A DNA stretch of 64,000 nucleotides from Bacillota bacterium (GTDB lineage Bacteria > Bacillota > UBA4882 > UBA8346): positions 62,001 to 126,000 of the forward strand of contig JAEXFN010000018.1 in assembly GCA_023400055.1 (NCBI GenBank). Reading direction: 5' to 3'. Within the stretch, counting starts at the first letter, position 1, and every line of letters starts with the position of its first letter. Below the pieces are notes generated by a model. That model was not told the origin of the DNA. It ran no database searches and saw only the letters and a list, made by a program, of their open reading frames with translations. This document shows, one piece after another, positions 18,321 through 27,679 of this stretch. Made by a program: the position numbers and the translations under genes.

Positions 18321-19343
18321 TTGAAAAGAAGTCTGGTTTTACTGGTTTGTCTGGTTTTCCTGTTGGTAGGTGCCTATCCCCGCTTCACCCCGGTCCAAGT
18401 CCAGGCCGCTCCGGCATTGTCGGAAATCCGGATCGCCGGACAGTTCGGACTGGTTTACGCGCCGTTGATGGTCGCGGAGAAGCAGCGGATATTCGAGAAG
18501 TACGGTCTGAAGCCGGTCTGGAAGGAATACGGCTCCGGCGCGGCGGTCCGTGAGGCGCTGATCGCCGGCGAGGTGGACGCCGGGTTCATGGGCATCCCGC
18601 CGTTCCTGGTCGGTTGGGATAAAGGCTGTCCCTGGAAGGTGGCCATGGGTTTCGTGGTGGTCCCGGTCGGGCTGGTGACCAATGACCCCGCTATCAAAAG
18701 CCTGAAGGATTTCGGTCCCAACGACAAGATCGCGGTGCCCTCGCCCGGCAGCATTCAGCACATCCTGCTGGCAATGGCCGCCGAGAAGGAGTTGGGCTCC
18801 GCCAACGCCCTCGACCGGAACCTGGTGGCGATGGCCCATCCCGATGCCACGGCGGCCCTGATCTCCAAGAAAGGGCTGACCGCTCATTTCACTACCCCGC
18901 CCTATCTCTTTGAAGAGCTGAGCCAGCCCGGCTTTCATCTGGTCACCGACGATCTGAAGATCTTCGGTCATGCGTTCAGCTTCAACGTGGGCGTGGCCGC
19001 CAACAAGTTTCACGACGAAAAGCCGGTCCAGTACGCTTCGTTCGTCAACGCCATCAACGAAGCGATGGCCTGGATCAATGGCCATCCCCGCCGGGCCGCG
19101 GCGCTGCTGGCGCCGGAGTTTAAGCTCTCGCCCGCTAAAACCTATCAATACATGACCTGGAAAGGCATGAATTACACCAGCGCCACATATGGTTTAATGG
19201 GATTCGCCGATTTCATGAAACGGGCCGGCTATATCAAAAAAGTGCCCCGCGACATCGACGAGATCGCCTGGGAGAGTGTCACGGCCATCGTCGGCCGGCA
19301 GGCCGGCGGACCGTCCGTCATCGAACAGCTGCAGCACCATTAA
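18321..19343 (+). CDS. NitT/TauT/SsuA-family binding protein
   Basis: A secreted binding protein of about 340 residues for a sulfonate, nitrate or related small-anion type ABC importer. The start is TTG, because a perfect AGGAGG lies nine bases upstream; an ATG at 18294 lacks such a site. The signal peptide MKRSLVLLVCLVFLLVGAY ends near VQAAPA and has no proper lipobox. The mature protein opens with IRIAGQFGLVYAPLMVAEKQRIFEKYGL and continues with an EVDAGFMGIPPFLVG stretch, the NMT1/SsuA landmark. It is followed by permease and ATPase genes on the same strand. The substrate cannot be told from sequence. Confidence 0.9.
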   Translation: MKRSLVLLVCLVFLLVGAYPRFTPVQVQAAPALSEIRIAGQFGLVYAPLMVAEKQRIFEKYGLKPVWKEYGSGAAVREALIAGEVDAGFMGIPPFLVGWDKGCPWKVAMGFVVVPVGLVTNDPAIKSLKDFGPNDKIAVPSPGSIQHILLAMAAEKELGSANALDRNLVAMAHPDATAALISKKGLTAHFTTPPYLFEELSQPGFHLVTDDLKIFGHAFSFNVGVAANKFHDEKPVQYASFVNAINEAMAWINGHPRRAAALLAPEFKLSPAKTYQYMTWKGMNYTSATYGLMGFADFMKRAGYIKKVPRDIDEIAWESVTAIVGRQAGGPSVIEQLQHH

Positions 19344-19385
19344 TACGATTGGCTGATTACGCATTCCAGCCGGGAAGAGTCAACC

Positions 19386-20174
19386 ATGAAACTCGCTCCG
19401 AAACACGCCAAAAGCCTGCGTCAGTTGCTATTCATCCTAATCTTGCTCAGTGGCTGGGAATTGGTCGCCCGGGTCGGGCGGCTCCCAGCTTTGTTATTTC
19501 CCTCATTCTCCAGCGTCTGCGCCGAGCTCGCCGCCCTACTGGTCAGCGGGGAACTGCTGGCCCGAACCGGCTTTTCGCTCTATCTGATCGGGATCGGCCT
19601 GGGGCTGGCGATCGTTTCGGCGCTGCTCATTACCTCGCTGGCGGTGGGTTCCCGCTGGCTGACCGATTGGGTCCAGGTGTTGCTGGCAGTGATGCATCCT
19701 TTGCCGGGCATCGCCATCCTGCCGATCATCATTCTCTGGCTGGGCACCGGCCAGCAATCGATCATCGCGGTCATCTGGTTCTCCGCCATCTGGCCGCTCA
19801 TCGCCAACCTGAGCACCGGCTTGCGTTCCATCCCCCGCACCCAGGTGGAAGTGGGCCGCAATCTCGGCTTGCGCGGCCTGGCGCTGGTGCGCACGGTGCT
19901 GCTGCCGGGAGCCTTTCCCCATATCCTGAGCGGCCTGCGGGTCGGCTGGGCCCGGGCCTGGCAGGCGGCGGTCGCCGCGGAGATGGTCTTCGGGGCCGGC
20001 GGCGGCGAAGGCGGCTTGGGCTGGCTGATTTATAAGAAACGTTTTTTCCTGGAGATCCCCGGCGTCTTCGCCGGACTGATCGTCATCGTGCTGATCGGCC
20101 TGATCGTGGAACGGCTGGGTTTCGAGTGGGTGGAAGCCCGGACGGTGCGGCGCTGGGGGATGACCCTCAATTAA
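19386..20174 (+). CDS. ABC permease, SsuC/TauC-like
   Basis: A 262-residue inner-membrane permease with about six helices, starting with LLFILILLSGWELVARVGRLP. The EAA loop is VEVGRNLGLRGLALVRTVLLPGAF, and the conserved region RVGWARAWQAAVAAEMVFG near the C-terminus is typical of the SsuC/TauC/NrtB family. It lies 42 bases after the binding-protein gene and 21 before the ATPase gene, in one operon. Confidence 0.93.
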   Translation: MKLAPKHAKSLRQLLFILILLSGWELVARVGRLPALLFPSFSSVCAELAALLVSGELLARTGFSLYLIGIGLGLAIVSALLITSLAVGSRWLTDWVQVLLAVMHPLPGIAILPIIILWLGTGQQSIIAVIWFSAIWPLIANLSTGLRSIPRTQVEVGRNLGLRGLALVRTVLLPGAFPHILSGLRVGWARAWQAAVAAEMVFGAGGGEGGLGWLIYKKRFFLEIPGVFAGLIVIVLIGLIVERLGFEWVEARTVRRWGMTLN

Positions 20175-20195
20175 GTGGGAAGCGGGAGGTAAGGC

Positions 20196-21029
20196 ATGGC
20201 AGGCACTTTGGCGATTCAGAACTTGTATAAATCCTTCGCGTTCGAAGGCCGCAGCAACCGGATCCTGGAGGGAATCTCGCTGGAAGTGACGGCCGGCGGG
20301 TTACTGACCATCGTCGGCCCTTCCGGCTGCGGCAAGTCGACCCTGTTACGCTGCATCGCCGGGTTCGAGCGGCCCGACAGCGGCCGGACGCTGGTCGACG
20401 GCCAGCCGGTTCAGGGGCCGGGCCGCGACCGGATGATGGTCTTTCAAGAGTTCGAACAGCTTTTTCCCTGGCTGACAGTGCTGCAAAACGTCAGCCAGGC
20501 TTTGAAGATCAGCCGTGCCGCCGCCGCGGCCGCGACGCGGACCGCCCTGGCCGGCGAATATTTGCAACGGGTGGGGCTGGCAGATTATGCGGCCTTCTTC
20601 CCCCATCAGCTCTCCGGGGGCATGAAACAGCGGGTGGCCATCGCCCGGGCGCTGGCGGTCCGGCCCAAGATCCTGCTGATGGATGAGCCCTTCGGCAGCC
20701 TGGACGCCCTGACCCGGAGCGATCTCCAAAATGAGCTGATCCGCATCTGGGAAGAGACCGGCGTGACCATCCTCTTCGTCACCCACAGCATCGAAGAGGC
20801 CATCCTGCTGAGCGACACCATCATGGTGCTGGATAGCCACCCCGGCCGGCTGAAGGCGCTGGTCGAGAACGTCCTGCCCCGGCCGCGTACGCCGGAGCTG
20901 GCGGGATTCAGCGCCCTGTGGCGCCAGATCCGCGACCAGCTCGGCAGCACCCAAAACCGGGCCGCCCAACCCCGGCCGCGCCGGCTGACCATCTTCGAGG
21001 ATGAGCAGCTCGGCGAACCGGTGAGCTGA
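20196..21029 (+). CDS. ABC ATPase, SsuB/TauB-like
   Basis: A 277-residue ATPase for the preceding permease. Walker A GPSGCGKST, Q-loop VFQEFEQLFPW, signature LSGGMKQRVAIARA, Walker B ILLMDEPFGSLDA and switch VTHSIEEA are all intact. A tail of about 30 residues rich in Arg and Pro extends past the core. It has a GGGAGG site and closes the three-gene operon. It converges on the aldo-keto reductase gene with only six bases between the stop codons. Confidence 0.94.
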   Translation: MAGTLAIQNLYKSFAFEGRSNRILEGISLEVTAGGLLTIVGPSGCGKSTLLRCIAGFERPDSGRTLVDGQPVQGPGRDRMMVFQEFEQLFPWLTVLQNVSQALKISRAAAAAATRTALAGEYLQRVGLADYAAFFPHQLSGGMKQRVAIARALAVRPKILLMDEPFGSLDALTRSDLQNELIRIWEETGVTILFVTHSIEEAILLSDTIMVLDSHPGRLKALVENVLPRPRTPELAGFSALWRQIRDQLGSTQNRAAQPRPRRLTIFEDEQLGEPVS

Positions 21030-21035
21030 ATAAAT

Positions 21036-22028
21036 TTACGACCGCAGGATGTTCTCGATCGCCGCCAGCTCATTGGGGTCGAAGTCGAGCCGGTCGATGG
21101 CCCGGACGCAATCCTCGATCTGGCTGACCTTGCTGGCGCCGATCAGGACCGAAGTGACCCGGCCGCCGCGCAGCACCCAGGCCAACGCCATCTGGGCCAG
21201 GCTCTGGCCGCGCGCCAGCGCCAGCTGGTTGAGGCGCTGGACCTTATCCAGCTTATCGGCGGTGATGTCCTCGGGCTTCAGAAAGACGCTCGACCCGGCC
21301 GCCCGCGAATCGGCGGGGATCCCCTGCAGGTAACGGTCGGTCAGCAGCCCCTTGGCCAGCGGCGAGAAGGCGATGCTGCCGACCCCCTCGGCCTCCAGCA
21401 GATCCAGCAGGCCGCTCTCGACCCAGCGGTTGAACATGGAATAAGAGGGCTGGTGAATCAGGCACGGGGTGCCCAGCCGGCGCAGGATCTGAATCGCCTC
21501 GCGGGCTTGCTCCGGCTGGTAGTTGGAGATGCCGGCGTACAACGCCTTGCCTTGCCGGACCGCCTGGTCCAGGGCGGACATGGTCTCCTCCAGCGGCGTC
21601 TCCGGGTCGGGCCGGTGCGAATAGAAGATATCGACGTACTCCAGGCCCATCCGTTTCAGGCTCTGATCGAGGCTGGCCAGCAGATACTTGCGGGAACCCC
21701 ATTCGCCGTAAGGCCCGGGCCACATCAGGTAGCCGGCCTTGCTGGAGATGATCAGCTCATCCCGGTAGCCGTGCAGATCGCTGCGCAGGATCCGGCCGAA
21801 ATTCTCCTCGGCCGATCCCGGCGGCGGGCCGTAATTGTTGGCCAGGTCGAAATGGGTGATCCCCAGATCGAAGGCGCGGCGGATCATGGCCCGGCTGTTT
21901 TCGTAGAGGGTGACCCCGCCGAAATTGTGCCACAGCCCCAGGGAAATGGCCGGGAGCTTGAGACCGCTCCGGCCGCAACGGTTGTATCGCATCAATCCGT
22001 ACCGTTCGGGATTGGGTGAATAACTCAT
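21036..22028 (-). CDS. Aldo-keto reductase, YghZ/Gpr-like
   Basis: An NADPH-dependent oxidoreductase of about 330 residues, close in pattern to L-glyceraldehyde-3-phosphate reductase: the N-terminal YNRCGRSGLKLPAISLGLWHNFG is the hallmark. Catalytic residues are in place: Asp and Tyr in HFDLANNYGPP, Lys in ELIISSKAGY and His in IFYSHRPD. The start is ATG with AGGAGG seven bases upstream. It is probably monocistronic. A role in detoxifying or recycling sugar aldehydes is inferred from the family only. Confidence 0.92.
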   Translation of the reverse strand: MSYSPNPERYGLMRYNRCGRSGLKLPAISLGLWHNFGGVTLYENSRAMIRRAFDLGITHFDLANNYGPPPGSAEENFGRILRSDLHGYRDELIISSKAGYLMWPGPYGEWGSRKYLLASLDQSLKRMGLEYVDIFYSHRPDPETPLEETMSALDQAVRQGKALYAGISNYQPEQAREAIQILRRLGTPCLIHQPSYSMFNRWVESGLLDLLEAEGVGSIAFSPLAKGLLTDRYLQGIPADSRAAGSSVFLKPEDITADKLDKVQRLNQLALARGQSLAQMALAWVLRGGRVTSVLIGASKVSQIEDCVRAIDRLDFDPNELAAIENILRS

Positions 22029-22332
22029 CAAAAAGCCTCCTTTTTCCGCTTAGAAATTTGCCCATCGTTTCATCCCCTGGATCATTCGCCGCCCGGGTCC
22101 AAAATCCTAGCGGCCGGGGACCGCGACGCAAAATTCCTAATTATCCTGCCCGATCCGGACCTTTTTTGTCAGTCCCGGCGGATCTTGCCCGGTGAATCCG
22201 TTGCCGGTATCCCGGATCACCCGCTTTCCCCTTTCTCCCGCCTTCCGCTGCGATCAACGCGGCCGGAAGATCCATTCCTCCGGCCGCTCATTCGATCCCT
22301 TATTCTGTAAATTAGACTCTTTTTGTCCCAAA
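22029..22332. other. Spacer upstream of aldo-keto reductase gene
   Basis: About 300 bases. The aldo-keto reductase promoter should lie at its left end. It holds one GC-rich hairpin (GCGGCCGGA 22259-22267 with TCCGGCCGC 22279-22287) and no gene that I can support. It runs directly into the 21-bp repeat array. Confidence 0.5.
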
Positions 22333-22626
22333 TTTGATTTTTTAATCCGAGAATTTAATTTTTTGGAGCGATAAATGAATTATCCGGAGCGAGAATTAAA
22401 TTATCGATCTCGAAAATTTATTTATCCGGATCGAAAGATCAATTCTTCAGATCGGAAAAACAATTATCGCGACCAATTATTTAATTATCGCGATCGAAAA
22501 ATTATTTCTACCGATCGAAAAACCAATTCTCATGATCAAAAGTTTAATTCTACGGATCGGAAATTCAATTCTCATGATCGATGATTTAATCATCCGGATC
22601 AAAAGTTAAATAATCGGCAATGATGA
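22333..22626. repeat. Tandem array of fourteen degenerate 21-bp units
   Basis: Units start at 22333, 22354, 22375 and so on to 22606, exactly every 21 bases with no slippage. The unit is roughly TTTAATTATC, then CGATCGAAAA; it is AT-rich and carries a GATC in most copies. The first two and the last unit are the most diverged. One frame reads as NYRDRKI-like heptads, but there is no ribosome site and the reading looks fortuitous. The array lies between the aldo-keto reductase start and the AraC-regulator stop. Confidence 0.9.
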
Positions 22627-22668
22627 TCAAATTAGCGAGGAAAACCGAACCCTCCGGCAAAAAGAATC

Positions 22669-24666
22669 TCACTTTTTTTGGGCCGACTGGTTCTTGAACT
22701 CGGTCGGCGACAGCCCGACGTGCTTCTTGAAAAGGGTGCTGAAGTAGTTGGGATTGTTATAGCCCACCTGATAGGAGACTTCGTAGCTCAGGTTGCCGGG
22801 AATGGCCAGCAGCTCCTTGGCCTTCTCGATCCGGACCTTGGTCAGATAATCGACAAAGGTAGTGCCGACTTCCTGTTTGAAGATCAGACTGAAATAGCAG
22901 GAACTCACATGGACCACGTTGGCCACCTCCTCCAGCGACAGGTCGCCCCGCGAATAATTCTTGAGCAAATATTCCTGGGCTTTGGCGATCATCTGATAAA
23001 ACTTGCGGCCCTTGTTGATGTTGATGAACTCGACGATGCTCGTCAGAACCTCCAGCAATTCGCGGCCCATCCCGTCGATGGTCTGGTGGGCGATGATCTT
23101 CTGATATTCCTTGAGCGGGTCGTCGAAGACCTCTTCTACCGTGCTGTTGGCCTGCTGCAGCGTTTGCAGGGCCTGCAGATAGATGTTGCCGATGATCATC
23201 TTCAGATAGAGCTGGGCCGCGGCGCCGCGGGCCCGGATCTCGGCGATCAGGGCGCCCAGCCGCTGCTCGATCAGCTTGATATCGGCCAGCTTGATGGCGG
23301 ATACCAGTTCCGCCTCCAGCTGCACCAGGCTGGGGAAAGTCTGCTGCTGCTGGATCTGTTCGTTCAGATCCCGAAAGAAAATGTTCTGGTTCCGGCCCAA
23401 GATGAATTTGTGGCTCAAGGCCCGGGCCGCTTCGGAATAGGACTCGGAAAAGGCCAGAATGGAGGCTTTGCAATTCCCGACGGCCACCGTCACCGAATAT
23501 TGCTGTTTCAGATCGGCGCGGATCTTCTCAATGATCAGGCCGGTCTTGGCTTGCGACTGCTCCGGGGATTCGTCCGTCACGCACAGCACGTATTCCCCGG
23601 GATGATTTTCGTAGAAGAAGATAGCCGGCTCATCCTTCAAAGCGTGGGCCACGGTCTGGGCGAATTCGTTGCGGAACCGGGCTCGTTCCTCGTCGGCCAG
23701 GTTGAAGGTGGCCAGATAATAGTCGTCCAGCTGGAGCATGACCGTGGTGCAATACTCCCTCAGCTCCAGTTGCAGGTTGGTCCGGTAGGCTGGGAGCTCC
23801 GGCGCGGCGATTTTCCCCTCGGCCAGTTCCCGGAAGAAATGCTCCCGCAGCGGCGGCAGGTTCTCGTGCAGATTGTCCCGGAAATCGCGCAGGTTTTCGG
23901 CCATCTTGTTGAAGGAGCGCGCCAGGACCGACAGCTCATCCTCGGAGCGGGCCGCCGCCGCTTGAACGGCAACCGTCGGCACCGAGAGGTCGCCGTCGGC
24001 GATGTTATGGGCCAGATGCGATATTTCGACCACCGTATTGGCGGTTTTATTGATGTATTTGATGGCAAAGCCGAGGCAGAACCCGCCGCAGACGAAGGCC
24101 AGGATCGAAAACAGCCAGGTCTGCCCGATCTGGTAATCCAGCCGTTTCTTGAGACCGCTGTAATAATGCAATTCCACCATGTCCAGTTGCTGGACATAGG
24201 TCTGGATCGAATCCAGTCGTTTGTTCAGCTGTTCCACCTGGGAACGGTCCATTTTGCCGCCCCGGCTCAGCTGCGCCTCGATTTGATGGACGTAATCGAA
24301 GCAACTGTCGAAATAGCGGTTGAGGAGCGCCAGTTGGGCGATGCCGTACTGATCGTGAATAGTCGCCTGCAAATACTGCAATTTGTCTTTGATGAGGTCC
24401 ACCGACTGATCGATCTGCTCCCGGAACAGTTTCAGCCGGATCATATCGTATTTGGAGAGGGCGTAAGGCAGGGCCAGCGCGGTGTTTAAAATGTCGTTGG
24501 TGACGATGGTGGTCTCCGTCATCCGGCTCAATTGGTCGGTGATCATCTTTTGGGAGATCAAAGCGACAAAGGCGGCGAACAGCAAGATCACGGTGATCAC
24601 CGAGATCGCCAGGACCAACTTGGTCTTAAATGAAGTAATCTTAATCTTCCGCAAAACATGGCCCAT
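22669..24666 (-). CDS. Membrane-anchored AraC-family regulator
   Basis: A one-component regulator of about 665 residues with a membrane sensor. A first helix (TKLVLAISVITVILLFAAFVAL) is followed by an extracytoplasmic helical domain of about 140 residues, a second helix (LFSILAFVCGGFCLGFAIKYI), a HAMP-like segment, a long cytoplasmic linker, and a C-terminal AraC domain with VSSCYFSLIFKQEVGTTFVDYL and YNNPNYFSTLFKKHVGLSPTEFKN. I chose the ATG with GGGAG six bases upstream; a longer frame adds 50 unlikely residues. It lies about 200 bases downstream of the ribose-type importer operon and probably controls it. Confidence 0.9.
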   Translation of the reverse strand: MGHVLRKIKITSFKTKLVLAISVITVILLFAAFVALISQKMITDQLSRMTETTIVTNDILNTALALPYALSKYDMIRLKLFREQIDQSVDLIKDKLQYLQATIHDQYGIAQLALLNRYFDSCFDYVHQIEAQLSRGGKMDRSQVEQLNKRLDSIQTYVQQLDMVELHYYSGLKKRLDYQIGQTWLFSILAFVCGGFCLGFAIKYINKTANTVVEISHLAHNIADGDLSVPTVAVQAAAARSEDELSVLARSFNKMAENLRDFRDNLHENLPPLREHFFRELAEGKIAAPELPAYRTNLQLELREYCTTVMLQLDDYYLATFNLADEERARFRNEFAQTVAHALKDEPAIFFYENHPGEYVLCVTDESPEQSQAKTGLIIEKIRADLKQQYSVTVAVGNCKASILAFSESYSEAARALSHKFILGRNQNIFFRDLNEQIQQQQTFPSLVQLEAELVSAIKLADIKLIEQRLGALIAEIRARGAAAQLYLKMIIGNIYLQALQTLQQANSTVEEVFDDPLKEYQKIIAHQTIDGMGRELLEVLTSIVEFININKGRKFYQMIAKAQEYLLKNYSRGDLSLEEVANVVHVSSCYFSLIFKQEVGTTFVDYLTKVRIEKAKELLAIPGNLSYEVSYQVGYNNPNYFSTLFKKHVGLSPTEFKNQSAQKK

Positions 24667-24867
24667 TTGAATCTCCCTCACCCCTGCGGCGGATCCTATT
24701 GCGGGTCCGTCATCCTTGGCGCCCGCCCGGCCCCGAATCCCGGCGCGGCGGATGGCCGGATTATCCCGCTTTTCTGCGCTAACGCGTAAAGGAATGCGGC
24801 CATCCAACCGCCGCATTCTTTTACCCCGGGTCTTTCAGTGCGGCCACGGAGCGCCGCCGCGACCCGG

Positions 24868-25833
24868 TCAACGTTTTGCCTTGGCGCGGCCGTAAATCAG
24901 CAGCAGGATCAGAATAATCAGTCCCGAGATGACCTGGCGGCCGGCTTCGGGAATCGACAGGATCGGCAACAGGCTCTGGATGATGGTGATGATGATCGCG
25001 CCGGCGATGGTGCCGACATAACTGCCGAAACCGCCCAGGATCGACGTCCCGCCCACCACCACCGCCGCGATGGACGCCATTTGGTAGGGATCGCCGATAT
25101 TCAAATAGCTGGTCTTGGTGTAACCGGTCAGCAACACCCCGGTCAGCGCCGCCATGATCCCGGCAATGGCATAGACGGCGACGGTGGTGGCCTTGACATT
25201 CACGCCGGACATCCGGGCGGCCTTCGGCGCGTGGCCGACCGCATAAACCCACCGTCCGAAGGTGGTCCGGTGCAACAGCAGGATCACGGTCAGCGCGACC
25301 AGCGCCCAGATGATCACCATGAACGGAATTCCGGCCACCGAGCCGGTGGTGAGGTGGGACAGGAACGGGGCCGAATTGCCCTTCGGCGCCCCGTTGGTGT
25401 AAAGCAGGGCGATTCCCTGCACCAAGCTGGTGACGCCCAGCGTCATGACCAACGGCGGGATATTTAGCAAGCCGATGCCCAGCCCGTTGATTAACCCGAT
25501 GATCAGGCCGATTCCCAGCGAGACGGCGATTGCGAAGCCGATCTGCTGGTCGGAACCGGCCATGATGGTCGCCGAGACCACCCCGGCCATGGTGATGGTG
25601 GAGCTGACCGACAAGTCGATCCCGCCCAGTAAAATGACCATGGTCTGGCCGACCGCCACCAGGCCGACGAACGAGGCCAGCCCCAGCACCAGCAGGATAT
25701 GGCTCGGCCCGGCAAACTCCGCCGAAACGAACGAGCCCATTCCGATCAACAGCACCACCGCGACGTAGGGCCAGCAGAAGATGGGCACCTTGGCCAGGGA
25801 AAAACCTTTTAGAGCGGCAACATTACTTCGCAT
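24868..25833 (-). CDS. Ribose-type ABC permease (second of the operon)
   Basis: A permease of about 321 residues in the RbsC/XylH family. The family mark GGIDLSVSSTITMAG and the C-terminal VVVGGTSILGGFGSYVGT are clear, with about eight to ten membrane helices. I chose the start with GGAGG five bases upstream. Together with the permease at 26702-27679 it could form a heteromeric channel, as in importers with two distinct permease subunits. It is the last gene of the operon before the AraC regulator. Confidence 0.92.
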   Translation of the reverse strand: MRSNVAALKGFSLAKVPIFCWPYVAVVLLIGMGSFVSAEFAGPSHILLVLGLASFVGLVAVGQTMVILLGGIDLSVSSTITMAGVVSATIMAGSDQQIGFAIAVSLGIGLIIGLINGLGIGLLNIPPLVMTLGVTSLVQGIALLYTNGAPKGNSAPFLSHLTTGSVAGIPFMVIIWALVALTVILLLHRTTFGRWVYAVGHAPKAARMSGVNVKATTVAVYAIAGIMAALTGVLLTGYTKTSYLNIGDPYQMASIAAVVVGGTSILGGFGSYVGTIAGAIIITIIQSLLPILSIPEAGRQVISGLIILILLLIYGRAKAKR

Positions 25834-25861
25834 GGTTTCCTCCAGGTAGATGATATCGAGC

Positions 25862-26698
25862 TTAATCGTAAAATAACGGCGCGTAGCGTAGTTGCCGCAT
25901 CTGTTCCGGGTCATGCGGATAGAAGATGGCAGCCTGGCGCGCCGCCTGGAGGCGTTTTACCCGCGCGACGCTCTTGAAGAAACCCAGCGTATCATGGACG
26001 ATCCCCGGCGCGATGGGCGGCGGCCCATAGTTTTTGGCCATGTAGATCGCATCGGAGGGCAGGATCACCGTGCCGGTGTTGGCCAGCCGCAAAACGATGC
26101 CCAATACTTGCGGCGTATGGCCGCCCAGGTTGATGATTTCGAGGTCGGGCGCCAGCGTCCAATCGCCCAGCTCGGGATCGAGCGTCTCGTAGGCGATGCC
26201 CGGCAGCTCGAAATTGGCGCGAAAATAGCCGCCGCCACCGAAAGGCTGATTGGCATCCTGGTGCGTCGCCAGCAAGCCGTATTCGAGATCCCTCTTGCCG
26301 ACCAAAACGTTCCGGCCGGCCGGTTCATGGCTGAAATAACAAAGGCCGCCGCAATGGTCCCAATGCATGTGGGAGATGATGATCTGATCGATATCCTTCG
26401 GCCGCAGGCCCAATTCGGCCAGCTTCGGCTCGATGGTGTCCTGGGAGGCTCCCAGCCAGGGGAAGTGGCTCCGGGCATACTCCGGCAGGCGCGTCCCGTC
26501 CTCGGGATGGGGCCCGAGATCGAACAGGATCCGTCCCAGCTGCGGGTGTTCAATCAAATAGGCAAAGCAGGGCACCCGGACCCATTCCGCCGCCGGATGG
26601 GGGTCGTCGACCGAGCCGGCTTTAGGAACCGCGATATTCCAGGCCAGATCGTTCTCGATCTGCCCCATGGGCAGGATGTACAGTTTCGGTGTCGCCAT
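25862..26698 (-). CDS. Metallo-beta-lactamase-fold lactonase-like protein
   Basis: A 278-residue hydrolase of the N-acyl-homoserine-lactonase-like branch of the MBL fold. The metal site HMHWDHCGG is intact, with further ligands in LGGHTPQ and LPSDAIY. There is no signal peptide, so it is cytoplasmic. It lies between two sugar-permease genes of a ribose-type importer. Hydrolysis of an imported lactone, perhaps a sugar lactone, is a better guess than quorum quenching. A second relative (61748-62551) also sits next to ribose-type permeases. Confidence 0.85.
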   Translation of the reverse strand: MATPKLYILPMGQIENDLAWNIAVPKAGSVDDPHPAAEWVRVPCFAYLIEHPQLGRILFDLGPHPEDGTRLPEYARSHFPWLGASQDTIEPKLAELGLRPKDIDQIIISHMHWDHCGGLCYFSHEPAGRNVLVGKRDLEYGLLATHQDANQPFGGGGYFRANFELPGIAYETLDPELGDWTLAPDLEIINLGGHTPQVLGIVLRLANTGTVILPSDAIYMAKNYGPPPIAPGIVHDTLGFFKSVARVKRLQAARQAAIFYPHDPEQMRQLRYAPLFYD

Positions 26699-26701
26699 TT
26701 T

Positions 26702-27679
26702 TCAACTCACTCCCCGAATCTTCTTGATTTGCAAGCGCTCGCCCAGGCCGACTACAGCCAGGGCGGTGATGACGATCAGGCCGCTGAAGACGTATTGGTA
26801 ATAAGCGGAGACCCCCAGGAAGAAGAGAATATTCACGATGAGCGACAGGATCAGCGCTCCGGCGATGCTGCCAGCGACGCCGCCCTTGCCCCCTGCCAGG
26901 CTGGTTCCGCCCAACACCACCGCCGCCACTGAATTCAGCGTATAGGGGCCGCCGATCAGCGGATCGCCCGACAAAGCCTGGGCGGTCAGCAGTACCCCGG
27001 CGACGGCTGCCAGGAACCCGCTGGCGACAAAGGCCAGCCAAGTCGCACGTTTCACCCGGACGCCCGAGAAATAGGCGCCCAGTTCGTTGCCGCCGACCGC
27101 GTACAGCCCCTGGCCCAGCGTCGAGTGGCGCAACGGCACCCAAAAGGCGGCGCTGACGATGATCAGTACCAGGAAGGGTACGGGCACGACGCCAATGGTT
27201 CCCGCCACCAGCCAGCTGATGGCGTTGGGGACCGTCCCGCCCGGCTGGGGCATGATGAATAACGAGACTCCGGTCAGCACCGAGGACATGGCCAGCGTGA
27301 CGATGATCGGCTGCAGCCGGCCCAGCACGACCAGGCCGCCATTGATCAGACCGACCAGGGCCCCGACCAGCAAGGCGCCGAGTACCACGACCGCCAGGTT
27401 ATGGCCGTCGCCATTCATCAGGCTGGCGCAAAACACGGTGATCAGGCTGATGGTGGGCCCGACCGACAGGTCGATCCCCTGGACCAGCACCACCATGGTC
27501 TGGGCCATGCTCGCGAAGACCAGCGGCAGGGCCATGCCGATCAGGTTGGTCAGCGAATCGAGCGTAAAAAAGGAGGGATTAATCAAGGACAAAATGACTA
27601 TCAGCAGCAACAATACCAGATATATCCCGATCACCGCGCGGTTATGGGTCAGATCCAGCCGGTGGTTTGGGCTCATCAT
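26702..27679 (-). CDS. Ribose-type ABC permease
   Basis: A 325-residue RbsC-family permease. It has the VLVQGIDLSVGPTISL motif and the C-terminal VVLGGTSLAGGKGGVAGS stretch, with about ten membrane helices. It overlaps the ATPase gene stop by four bases. The lactonase-like gene follows after three bases, so expression is tightly coupled. Confidence 0.93.
   Translation of the reverse strand: MMSPNHRLDLTHNRAVIGIYLVLLLLIVILSLINPSFFTLDSLTNLIGMALPLVFASMAQTMVVLVQGIDLSVGPTISLITVFCASLMNGDGHNLAVVVLGALLVGALVGLINGGLVVLGRLQPIIVTLAMSSVLTGVSLFIMPQPGGTVPNAISWLVAGTIGVVPVPFLVLIIVSAAFWVPLRHSTLGQGLYAVGGNELGAYFSGVRVKRATWLAFVASGFLAAVAGVLLTAQALSGDPLIGGPYTLNSVAAVVLGGTSLAGGKGGVAGSIAGALILSLIVNILFFLGVSAYYQYVFSGLIVITALAVVGLGERLQIKKIRGVS

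Noticed and set aside
22375..22584. 69-residue open frame across the AT-rich array (NYRDRKI-like heptads)
   Set aside because: There is no ribosome site, the repeat continues beyond the frame on both sides, and the peptide is a by-product of the period.
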